A DNA stretch of 64,000 nucleotides. Origin: an uncultured Bacteroides sp. Its GTDB lineage: Bacteria; Bacteroidota; Bacteroidia; Bacteroidales; Bacteroidaceae. A program made the translations under genes and the position numbers. Position 1 is the first letter of the stretch. The number at the start of each line of letters is the position of its first letter. The stretch is taken from the NCBI GenBank assembly GCA_949296575.1, contig CASFPE010000027.1, positions 1 through 64,000 of the forward strand, written 5' to 3'. The notes under the pieces were generated by a model. It had not been told where the DNA came from. It did no database searches and saw only the letters and a list, made by a program, of their open reading frames with translations. Positions 16,327-25,400 of this stretch are shown in pieces.

Positions 16327-17460
16327 ATGAGACAAATCCAAGAATATGCAGATGCTGCAAAAATTATAAAGGAAGCGATATTGCAAAGCCAATATCGTGC
16401 TGCTTCTCTTGCTAACAAAGAACAACTGTCTCTTTATTATGGCATCGGCAAATATGTCTCTGAAAACTCCCGTAATGGCTTTTGGGGCAAAGGTGCAATT
16501 GAAAGCATCAGCCAACAATTACAGAAAGAACTACCCGGACTTCGCGGATTCTCTGCTGCGAACATCAAATTTATGCGTCAATTCTATGAGGCTTGGTGCG
16601 ATGATTTGAAATCGCTAACTGCAGTTAGCGAAATTGGAAATGGAAAGTCGCTAACCGATGTTAGCGAAATAGACACCCAACTATTGATTCCTTCCGGAAA
16701 CATTCAAAAAGAGAGTTTTGATGCTGCTTCATTCTTGGGCTTAGGATTTACGCACCACATGATTATTGTCCGCAAGGCCCAATCGCTTGCCGAACGCCTG
16801 TTCTACATTCGTCAAGCCATTGCAAACAAATGGAACAAAGAGGTGTTAGCCGCAAGAATTGAGGATGATTTGTTTCATCACCAAGGAGAGATGGCAAACA
16901 ATTTCACACAAAAAATGCCTGATGCACGACAGTCATTGAAAGCCATCGGAATGTTCAAAGATGAATATCTTTTGGACTTCATCAATGTAGAGGAACTTGG
17001 TGAACGGGATAAAGCAGACATCGACGAGCGCGTAATAGAACAGGAAATTATACACAACATCAAGAAGTTCATTCTCACCTTTGGCCACGATTTTGCATTT
17101 GTTGGCAATCAGTACAGATTAGAGGTGTGCGGAGTAGAACATTTTCCCGACCTGATATTCTTTAACCGGGAGTTGAATGCACTTGTTGTCATTGAATTAA
17201 AGAAAGGCGCGTTCAAACCTTCTTATTTAGGACAGTTATGCACCTACCTTCGTTTAGTGGATGACCAAATGCGCAAGCCACACGAAAATCCATCAATAGG
17301 CATAGTGCTATGCAAAAGTGCAAATAAAAAATATGTAGAGTATGTAATCCAAGACTATGACAAGCCATTAGGCGTTGCAACATACAAAACTTCGGATGAA
17401 ATGCCGGAAAAATTGAAACAAGCATTGCCTGACACAGAAGAACTGAAGAAACTGCTATAA
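16327..17460 (+). CDS. DUF1016/YhcG-like PD-(D/E)xK nuclease domain protein
   Basis: A 377-residue protein with an N-terminal DUF1016 helical domain (about 1-170, including LSLYYGIGKYVSEN and GLRGFSAANIKFMRQFYEA) and a C-terminal PD-(D/E)xK nuclease fold with FPDLIFFN near residue 275 and the catalytic VVIELKKG downstream. This family is widespread, often mobile, and annotated as a putative nuclease linked to defence or DNA processing. The linker contains two in-frame 36-base repeats, each carrying a palindrome (see the separate entry). The gene is AT-rich compared with its neighbours, consistent with horizontal acquisition. Confidence 0.88.
   Translation: MRQIQEYADAAKIIKEAILQSQYRAASLANKEQLSLYYGIGKYVSENSRNGFWGKGAIESISQQLQKELPGLRGFSAANIKFMRQFYEAWCDDLKSLTAVSEIGNGKSLTDVSEIDTQLLIPSGNIQKESFDAASFLGLGFTHHMIIVRKAQSLAERLFYIRQAIANKWNKEVLAARIEDDLFHHQGEMANNFTQKMPDARQSLKAIGMFKDEYLLDFINVEELGERDKADIDERVIEQEIIHNIKKFILTFGHDFAFVGNQYRLEVCGVEHFPDLIFFNRELNALVVIELKKGAFKPSYLGQLCTYLRLVDDQMRKPHENPSIGIVLCKSANKKYVEYVIQDYDKPLGVATYKTSDEMPEKLKQALPDTEELKKLL
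16613..16666. repeat. in-gene 36-bp tandem repeat with palindromes
   Basis: Two units 36 bases (12 codons) apart. The first is a perfect 18-base palindrome at 16613-16630 (CGCTAACTGCAGTTAGCG). The second has arms CGCTAAC at 16649-16655 and GTTAGCG at 16660-16666. They encode SLTAVSEI and SLTDVSEI in the linker of the nuclease protein. Confidence 0.8.
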
Positions 17461-17606
17461 CCTAAAAAAGCCATGCTTGAAAGCAGAGCAATGGAGAATA
17501 CGCAAATAAGACAACTGCCAAGCCATTACTGCAAAAACAGATTGTTCGCCCAAAATCCTTTGTACAAGGCACCAACAAAAGTTTTCCAGAATCACATAAA
17601 CATCCA

Positions 17607-20588
17607 TTAACCGGGCTGCGCATCGGCAACCTCCGGCAGCATCACCACGCCCATTTTCTTCTTCCCGTCCATCTTCACCACCAAAGGATGGCTGAAATGC
17701 ACGTGGCGCAGATATTGCGTCTCGTGGGCCGCCGGGAGGCTGTTCAGGAAGTCTTGGTTGTACACCCCGTCGTTGCAGTAGGCGTTGATGGTGAAATAGC
17801 CTACGCCGAACGAAGTCAAGTTCTGGAAGAAGTGCGTTCCTTGGCTGGGATCCACGCGGTAATTGGTAAGCCCGGCCTCCACAATGACGCGGGCCGCCGA
17901 AATGTGCGGCCACTTCACCGGGATTCCTAACCAAGTGTCGCTGCTCCCCCAGCGTCCGGGGCCTATCAATATATAATGCTTTCCGCTCTCTAAAAAGGTG
18001 CGGTTCAGTTCTTCTATCTCGGATGCAATCAGGCTGTTGCGCGAAGCGCTGTAGCCTTCCGTCTTGACATACACCACATCGCAGATGTCGTCCATCACGC
18101 CATGCCCCAACGAATTGTTGGAACGCAGCAGGACCTCCTCGTCTTTCACCTGTGAAAGATCCTCATCGAGCATCTCCTTGCTGTCCACGATAGGGCGTAT
18201 CTGCAAGAGGTAGAACGTGCCGCTGCGGCCGTTCTCGCGGTCGAGCGTGACGGCAAATTCAATCTCCACCGGGCGCATCATGGATTCCTGCCCGTTGGCC
18301 AGCACCAATTGCAGCACGCGGGCAAGGGGAAAGACATCGTGCTGGAGGATGTTGGCGAACGTGATCAACTTGCGGCCTCCGGGGTAATACCCGTCACGGA
18401 TCACCTGGTCATACGGGTCGTAAGTGGAGGCGATGTAGCGCAGGGAACCGTCGTTTTCCGCTTCCTTCACGGGAAGTTTCAGGAGGTTGAAGCCGTCGTC
18501 TATCGAGAAGTTGTCGCCCGCGTTCTTCATGTCCAAGGCATAGAAGCGTGTCTGCGTCTCCCGCAACGCGATTTCCATCTCGCTGGTCTGCAAAATCTGG
18601 TGCGGATGGTAAGGGGAGAAACGCAGGGTCAAGCCGCCGTCCACGATGTATTTTCCCAATCCCAACGCCAGGCTCACGGTGCCTTCTTCCGGCTTCTCGT
18701 CGCCTATCGGGTAATAATTCAACGAGCGGGCCACGCCCGACATGGAGGGATAGAAGCGGTCGCCGTACTGGTTGCCCACCACTTCTTGCAGGATAACGGC
18801 CATTTTCTCCTGATCGATCAGGTTGGAAGTCGCCTGCATGTAAGCCTTGCTGTCGCGGTAATACACCGACGCATACACGCCCTTGATGGCATCGCTCAGC
18901 ATGCGGAGCATCTCGTATTTGTCATCCAGGTAAGGAATCATGTAGGTGGAGTAGATGCCGGCAAAGGGCTGGTAGTGCGAATCCTCCAACAGGCTGGACG
19001 AACGGATGGCAATGGGCGACTTCACCACGTCGAACAAGGCGAAGAAGTCTTCCACCAAGCGGTCGGGCAGCTTCGCTTTCAGGAAGTATTTCAATATCAC
19101 GTCGTCGGGCGCATCCGACAAGGCAACCTGGTACAGCCCGTTCATGTCCATGAATTCATCGAACACATCCGTGCAAAGCACCACGGTCTTGGGGATGGCC
19201 ACTTCCGCATTTTCAAACTGGTCGAACTCCGGGTGGTGCTTGATCATGTTGTCGATGAAAGCCAGGCCACGCCCTTTCCCGCCCAACGAGCCTTCGCCGA
19301 TGCGGGCAAAGTTGGAGTAACGGTCGAAGCGGTCGCGCTTGAAAATGGCCACCACCCCCTGGTTCTTCACCTTGCGGTAGCGCACGATGGAGTCGAAAAT
19401 AATCTGCCGGTGCGCGTCCACGTCCTGAAGGCTGTCCCAACTGATTTGCTTCAGGAACTCGGCCACCGGGAAGATGGCCCGCGAATAGAGCCATCGCGAG
19501 ATGTGGTTGCGGCGGATGTGGTAGAGGAACGATTCCTTGGGGACGGCGAAAATGATGTTTTGCAGTTCCTTCAGGTTGCGCACGCGGGCAATCTCCTCCC
19601 TCGTGTCGGGGTTGCGGAACACAAAGTCGCCGAAGCCGAAATTATCCGAGACGGCCTGCCGCAGGTCGATGTCCATCTTCTTGGAGTTCTTGTCGATGAA
19701 GCTCGCATTGAAGCGATGGGCATACACTTGGTTCTCTGTCTCCGACGACTGGATGATAATCGGGATGAATTCATCACGGCTGCGCACGTCGCGGCACAGC
19801 TTGATGCCGGCCAAAGGATCGGTCACGCCGTTGCGCGGGAAACGCACGTCGGTGATGATGCCCAGCATGTTGTTGGCATACTTCTCGTAGAGCGTCCACG
19901 CTTCTTCATACGAACGCACCAGCACAATCTTGGGGCGGCCCCGCATGCGCAGCGTCTGCTGGTGGGGGTTCAAGGCTTCCGTGGAAAACTCCTGGCTTTG
20001 CTTCAGCACGAACCTGAACAAGTATGGCAGCACGGACGAATAAAAGCGGATGGAATCTTCCACCAGCATGATGACCTGCACGCCCACTTCCTCCACGTCA
20101 TGCTCCAAGTTCATCTTGTCCTCTATCAGTTTGATGATGGACAACAACAGGTCGGTGTTGCCCAACCAGCAGAACACGTATTCGAACATGCTCAGGTCTT
20201 CATGCTCGATGCGCTGCGTGATGCCGTGCGAGAAAGGCGTCAACACCACCAACGGGATGTGTTCGTACTTCTTCTTGATGTTACGGGCTATCTGGAAACT
20301 GTCGCAATTGTCCGTGCCCGGCATGCAAATCACCAAGTCGAAAGGAATGTTGTCCAGCTGCTTCCAAGCCTCATCCTCCGTGGACACTTGCGTGAAGCGC
20401 GGGGGATAGCGCAGGCTGAGGTCCATGTACTCATTGAATATCTTCTCGTCGATGCGCCCGTCGTCTTCCAACATGAAAGCGTCGTAGGGATTGGCCACCA
20501 ACAGGACATTGAAGATGCGCTTCGTCATCAAGCTGACAAACGACGTGTCCTTGAAATACAACTGGCTTAGTTTAAACTTGCTGAGCAT
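17607..20588 (-). CDS. receiver-like and PEP/pyruvate-binding domain protein
   Basis: A 993-residue cytoplasmic protein. Residues about 24-130 and 150-330 look like two receiver-type alpha/beta domains (LVICMPGTDN, GIITDVRFPRNG). From about 425 to 800 there is a PPDK N-terminal, ATP-grasp-type PEP/pyruvate-binding domain (GSLGGKGRGLAFID near 430, IRSSSLLEDSHYQPFAGIYS near 530, LLQIRPIVDS near 796). The last 190 residues are of unknown type. The phosphohistidine and TIM-barrel domains of real PEP synthase or PPDK are absent, so it cannot complete that reaction alone. It lies between the two glutamate dehydrogenases. Confidence 0.8.
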   Translation of the reverse strand: MLSKFKLSQLYFKDTSFVSLMTKRIFNVLLVANPYDAFMLEDDGRIDEKIFNEYMDLSLRYPPRFTQVSTEDEAWKQLDNIPFDLVICMPGTDNCDSFQIARNIKKKYEHIPLVVLTPFSHGITQRIEHEDLSMFEYVFCWLGNTDLLLSIIKLIEDKMNLEHDVEEVGVQVIMLVEDSIRFYSSVLPYLFRFVLKQSQEFSTEALNPHQQTLRMRGRPKIVLVRSYEEAWTLYEKYANNMLGIITDVRFPRNGVTDPLAGIKLCRDVRSRDEFIPIIIQSSETENQVYAHRFNASFIDKNSKKMDIDLRQAVSDNFGFGDFVFRNPDTREEIARVRNLKELQNIIFAVPKESFLYHIRRNHISRWLYSRAIFPVAEFLKQISWDSLQDVDAHRQIIFDSIVRYRKVKNQGVVAIFKRDRFDRYSNFARIGEGSLGGKGRGLAFIDNMIKHHPEFDQFENAEVAIPKTVVLCTDVFDEFMDMNGLYQVALSDAPDDVILKYFLKAKLPDRLVEDFFALFDVVKSPIAIRSSSLLEDSHYQPFAGIYSTYMIPYLDDKYEMLRMLSDAIKGVYASVYYRDSKAYMQATSNLIDQEKMAVILQEVVGNQYGDRFYPSMSGVARSLNYYPIGDEKPEEGTVSLALGLGKYIVDGGLTLRFSPYHPHQILQTSEMEIALRETQTRFYALDMKNAGDNFSIDDGFNLLKLPVKEAENDGSLRYIASTYDPYDQVIRDGYYPGGRKLITFANILQHDVFPLARVLQLVLANGQESMMRPVEIEFAVTLDRENGRSGTFYLLQIRPIVDSKEMLDEDLSQVKDEEVLLRSNNSLGHGVMDDICDVVYVKTEGYSASRNSLIASEIEELNRTFLESGKHYILIGPGRWGSSDTWLGIPVKWPHISAARVIVEAGLTNYRVDPSQGTHFFQNLTSFGVGYFTINAYCNDGVYNQDFLNSLPAAHETQYLRHVHFSHPLVVKMDGKKKMGVVMLPEVADAQPG

Positions 20589-20618
20589 GCTTTAAATACG
20601 TCTTTACTTTTCTATATG

Positions 20619-20626
20619 CAAAAATA
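20619..20626 (-). promoter_or_regulatory. -7 box for the receiver/PPDK-N gene
   Basis: Minus-strand TATTTTTG, 30 bases before the ATG at 20588. No correctly spaced -33 box was found. Confidence 0.5.
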
Positions 20627-20797
20627 GTGAAAATCAAAACGACGGCATCATCTTCCATCCATTTTCTCCACTCTGCAAGGAAAAGCACGCCTCTCTCCCG
20701 CCCTCTTGCTATCAGAAAACGAAAGCAAAGAATGACATTTTATCATTATTTAAGCAAAATATCAGCGAAAACATGGTGCCTTTGCAAAATATATCCC

Positions 20798-20805
20798 TAT
20801 ATTTG
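20798..20805 (+). promoter_or_regulatory. -7 box for the second glutamate dehydrogenase
   Basis: TATATTTG with a TTTG at 20781-20784, only 13 bases upstream, which is shorter than usual. The predicted leader is about 60 bases. Confidence 0.5.
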
Positions 20806-20869
20806 CAGTCAGAAGATTGACATTTTGATTAAAGACAATTGTTCAACATAACCTAACAAATATAATATT

Positions 20870-22207
20870 ATGAACATCGAACGTATCATGTCCTCTTTAG
20901 AGGCAAAACATCCCGGCGAATCTGAATACCTTCAGGCAGTAAGAGAAGTGCTTCTTTCCATAGAAGACATTTACAACCAACACCCGGAATTTGAAAAAGC
21001 CAAAATCATCGAACGGCTGGTTGAACCCGACCGCATCTTCACATTCCGCGTGACGTGGGTGGACGACAAAGGCGAAGTGCAGACCAACTTGGGCTACCGC
21101 GTGCAGTTCAACAACGCCATCGGCCCGTACAAAGGCGGCATCCGTTTCCACGCTTCCGTCAACCTTTCCATCCTGAAATTCTTAGGTTTCGAGCAAACAT
21201 TCAAGAACGCCCTGACCACGCTCCCGATGGGCGGCGGCAAAGGCGGTTCCGACTTCTCGCCCCGTGGCAAGAGCGATGCCGAAATCATGCGGTTCTGCCA
21301 GGCATTCATCCTTGAACTGTGGCGCCACTTAGGCCCTGACATGGACGTGCCTGCCGGAGACATCGGCGTGGGAGGCCGCGAAGTGGGCTACATGTTCGGC
21401 ATGTATAAGAAACTCACCCGCGAATTTACCGGCACATTCACAGGGAAAGGACTGGAATTCGGCGGTTCGCTGATACGCCCGGAAGCCACAGGTTTCGGCG
21501 GCCTTTACTTTGTGAACCAGATGCTGAAAACGAAAGGCATCGACATCAAAGGGAAGACGGTGGCCATCTCCGGCTTTGGAAACGTAGCATGGGGCGCAGC
21601 CACCAAGGCCACTCAATTGGGCGCAAAGGTCATCACCATCTCCGGGCCTGACGGCTACATCTATGACCCCGACGGCATCAGCGGCGAAAAGATAGACTAC
21701 ATGTTGGAACTCCGCGCTTCAGGCAACGACATCGTGGCCCCGTATGCAGAGAAATACCCGAACGCACAATTCGTTCCGGGCCGCCGCCCGTGGGAAGTGA
21801 AGGCGGACATCGCACTGCCTTGCGCCACCCAGAACGAGCTGAACGGCGAGGACGCACAACACTTGATTGACAACCACGTGACCTGCATCGGCGAAATCTC
21901 CAACATGGGATGCACGCCCGAAGCCATCGACAAGTTCATCGAACACAAGATGCTGTATGCGCCGGGCAAGGCAGTCAACGCCGGCGGCGTAGCAACATCC
22001 GGGCTTGAAATGTCGCAAAACGCCATGCATTTAAGCTGGTCGGCCGAAGAAGTGGACCAAAAGCTGCACGGCATCATGTACGGCATCCACGAGCAATGCG
22101 TGAAATACGGCACCGAACCTGACGGGTACATCAACTACGTGAAAGGCGCCAACATTGCCGGATTCATGAAAGTGGCGCACGCCATGATGGGACAAGGCAT
22201 CATCTGA
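20870..22207 (+). CDS. glutamate dehydrogenase, probably NAD-specific
   Basis: A 445-residue paralogue of the enzyme at 9043-10377, collinear over its whole length, with the same catalytic block PMGGGKGGSDFSP. Its Rossmann segment reads ISGFGNVAWGAATKATQLG followed by TISGPDGY, matching the P. gingivalis NAD-dependent enzyme as I remember it, rather than the SDSDG loop of the first copy. I therefore infer NAD preference and a glutamate-fermenting or bidirectional role. It has its own promoter and terminator, so the two copies can be regulated separately. Confidence 0.93.
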   Translation: MNIERIMSSLEAKHPGESEYLQAVREVLLSIEDIYNQHPEFEKAKIIERLVEPDRIFTFRVTWVDDKGEVQTNLGYRVQFNNAIGPYKGGIRFHASVNLSILKFLGFEQTFKNALTTLPMGGGKGGSDFSPRGKSDAEIMRFCQAFILELWRHLGPDMDVPAGDIGVGGREVGYMFGMYKKLTREFTGTFTGKGLEFGGSLIRPEATGFGGLYFVNQMLKTKGIDIKGKTVAISGFGNVAWGAATKATQLGAKVITISGPDGYIYDPDGISGEKIDYMLELRASGNDIVAPYAEKYPNAQFVPGRRPWEVKADIALPCATQNELNGEDAQHLIDNHVTCIGEISNMGCTPEAIDKFIEHKMLYAPGKAVNAGGVATSGLEMSQNAMHLSWSAEEVDQKLHGIMYGIHEQCVKYGTEPDGYINYVKGANIAGFMKVAHAMMGQGII

Positions 22208-22286
22208 CGCCTCCAAACGGATTCCTTTACATAGTACATATAAAGGCATAGATTCTCGTTTAGTTGTATTTGTATTTTGTATAAGC

Positions 22287-22324
22287 GCGTTGCCCCCTCT
22301 TGTGAAAAAGGGGGCAACGCTTTT
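22287..22324 (+). terminator. terminator after the second glutamate dehydrogenase
   Basis: A 12-bp perfect stem, GCGTTGCCCCCT at 22287-22298 with its complement at 22309-22320, loop CTTGTGAAAA, followed by TTTTC. Confidence 0.85.
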
Positions 22325-22345
22325 CTTATAAAAGGAGATTTATGA

Positions 22346-22366
22346 AAAGAAAAAGCCCTGATGGGC
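22346..22366 (-). terminator. weak terminator candidate for the fimbrial operon
   Basis: On the minus strand, GCCC-ATCA-GGGC is followed by TTTTTCTTTTC. The stem is only 4 bp, so this is tentative. It lies 43 bases after the stop of the last fimbrial gene. Confidence 0.35.
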
Positions 22367-22408
22367 CGCGGTGCCGCACCGGTCAGTCCATGGGCGGCAT
22401 GCGGCTCA

Positions 22409-25400
22409 TCAATAAGCCATGAGTTTAAAATTATGCTTTGTGCCGTCAGCAAGCACCACAGAAACAATCTGCAAATCTCTTTGCAAACGCACTTGCACTT
22501 CGACAGACGGATGCACTTTCAACGAAGAATACACGCGGCCATCCATGCCATACACGGTGACGCCCACAATCTCGCTGCCCACCGTCTTCACTGTGGCATC
22601 CGCGCCTTGGGTGGTGACAAACACTTCGTTGCCAGCCCCTTCCTCTTTCCACAAGGCCACATCCACCAAAGAATACCTCCCAATGCTCGATTCACCGGAA
22701 GCAAGGGCTATTTCTTCGTCAAGGGCATAAGTATCGCCCGTGCTGTTGTCGCGCAACACATAGCGGGAACTGTCAAAACCATTTTCTTCTACGAAACGCA
22801 AAACCAGCATGTCGGCCTCCGCCGTGCAAATGGCAAGAGGAACTTCCGCCATTCCTTCAATCGAAAGGATGTCATAAGCAACGCTGCCCGACACAGCAAA
22901 TACGCCCACTGAAGGCTTCACTTCCGCATCCATCAACGATGCTACCGCATCCACACCGCCAATGCCTGCAAGCAACACCCCGGACTCGGCATGCCCATTG
23001 CCGGCAAGAACCCGCAAAGCCGGGATGGCGGATGACTGCAACGTGCTTTCGCCCGTCAGCATTTCTTCCGTGAAAAGGATTTCTTTTTCCGCAGAAGCCG
23101 ACTCGAAAGTCACGAAGAATGATTGCATCGGCTCTATTCTCGTCACGCCTTCTGCATTGGACAACAGGTCGCGGCTCACGGAATGCACGGTGTTGCCATC
23201 ATACACTTTCACCGACTCTACCCCTTCATTGCCGGCAATGAAAGCGGCAATGTCAATGCGGCTCATGAACGGATTGCCCACCAGGAAGTCGGCCGTTGAG
23301 GTGCCGGTGCCGGTGCGCAATGTCACAGCAAGCGGCAACACATTGGTATATACCTTGCGGGTCTCGCCTTCGTAATCGAAAGTCATCGGCATGCTTTCCT
23401 CTGCCTCCTGCTCATAGATGAACCGGCCGGCGTCCGTTTTGTCGAGATTCTCGCTGGCGGCAAGCATCTCGCCGTCATAATCACTGTAATAATTGTAGGA
23501 CGTATGCAATTTCGGGAAACGGAACACGAATTTATGGTTGCCCGGAAGTGCCTGGTTGTCCACCCAAAGCGAGAATCCATTGGCCATCGGGTAAAGATAG
23601 TTCAACGCATTGAAATTCTTGGACCACTCTGCCTTGTTGATTTCCGCATGGCCCAAGTCGGCTTCCGTATCGATGCCCACTTGCGTTGTGGCGCCGTCAA
23701 ACAACCGTGCCGGGGCTGTTGTTGCCCAAAGGCGTTGGTAAACACGCGGGTTGAAACGGTTCTGAGGCATGTTTTCTGCCGTGAAATCGGTAAAGTAGTC
23801 CGGATTCCCTTCGTCGGCAGGGACAAACATGTCGCCTGTGTACATGTTCTTCAAAGGTGCCGACAAAAGGTAATAACGATTCGGGTCAAGTTCCATTTCC
23901 ACCCATGCTTTGCTGTAATTGAGGCTGGCCGGGCAATCCACGGCCGCCCGCGATTGGAAATAAATCCGGTCGCAACAATATTCATCCGCTTCGGCCACAT
24001 CGGCAGGAAGCAACGGATATTTGGCGGCATCGCTGGTAATCACGACATCCGTGCAGCAATAAGGCGAACCGGCCGTCCAGTTGTTCCATTCGTTCCAGTC
24101 CGTATTCACCGGGGCGGCTTTCCACTCCGTGTAAAGCGGATGCACGGCATAAGGTGCCGTATCTACAATGTTGTGGCTGCCGTCGTAGAAAATCATGTTG
24201 AAACGGCCGACGGTGTTCAACGTGTAAGTCACCGTAAAGTAACCTTCCCTATCTACCGGCAATTCCTGCTCCACAATCCCTTGTTCAGGCATCGAAAGGA
24301 AATACTTGGTGCCTGCAAGCCCTTTCCCGGATATCGTCATCTCGTCGCCTTGGCAAATCTGGCTCACTTCAAGGTCGCCGATGCTGGTGAAACAACTTTC
24401 AGGGTCTTCGCAGTCGGGGATGCCATCGCCATCTGTATCGCCGCGCAGGAACATTCCATAAAAATACTGGAAGTCCAATACTCCGGCAACGCTGGCCACC
24501 TCAATCTGCACTTCATCGTAACGGGCTTTCGGCTGCAAAATAAGAATGCTCTTGTCGCCATAGCCTATCACATTCACGCCCAACACATTCCAGTTCGTGA
24601 ACTCGTCACCCGTAGGGTTGCCTTGATAATAGGTCCGCACCGTCAACCATTTTCCGGCATTCACTCCGGCAAGATAGGTGTTGTTATCTACCACGATGCA
24701 CAACTGGTGGCGGAAGTCAAGCGTGTAGCCCGGCTTCACAGAGAACACGGTGCCGCCCCCTACGGTCACTGAATTCACGACGGCCATGGCCGTTTCAAGA
24801 TCGCCATCGATAAAGAAACTCAAATTATCGTTCACACCGGCCACCGAAACCACACTTCCTTGCTCGCCCGTGGAGATGGAAGCGCCGGAACCACCGGGCT
24901 CAGCCGAAATGATTTGCACGCCACAACCAAAAGGACCGCCGCAATCTTCATTCTCAGGATTGAGGATTTCCTTGAACGGATAATAAATGTTCAGCGTGGA
25001 CACCGTGAGGTTCAAAAAACCGGCTTTCCAAAGCATGATTTCATCCACCTTGATGGGTTCGCCATTGCTGTCTTTCATCGTGGGATCCACTTCCACACAG
25101 AAACGCATCTTCTGCTGGCGGTTGTCGCCCGCAAGACCCACAGACACGACATCCGTTTCTGTTATCACTTTCTCAAACACTTGGTTACCATCGTGATAAC
25201 CCCGTATCAAGAAGAACTGCAAGGCACTTACGTCCAAGCCCTCCGACTCCAATTCCACCATGAAGCCCAGCTTGGCGGGATACTGCTCAGTGGCTGCATC
25301 ATAAATCAACGAACCGTCGGTGGTCTTCACGCCGACAATCATCAGATTGTTGGCCACGGAAAGGCCGGAGATATAAGTCGCGCAATTATTATAATCATCG

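Noticed and set aside
18309-20570. 753-codon plus-strand open frame opposite the PPDK-N protein
   Set aside because: Histidine/glutamine/arginine-rich shadow translation; the minus strand holds recognisable domains.
17607-20588. Phosphoenolpyruvate synthase or pyruvate phosphate dikinase
   Set aside because: Only the N-terminal ATP/PEP-binding domain is present; no phosphohistidine domain or PEP-binding TIM barrel was found.
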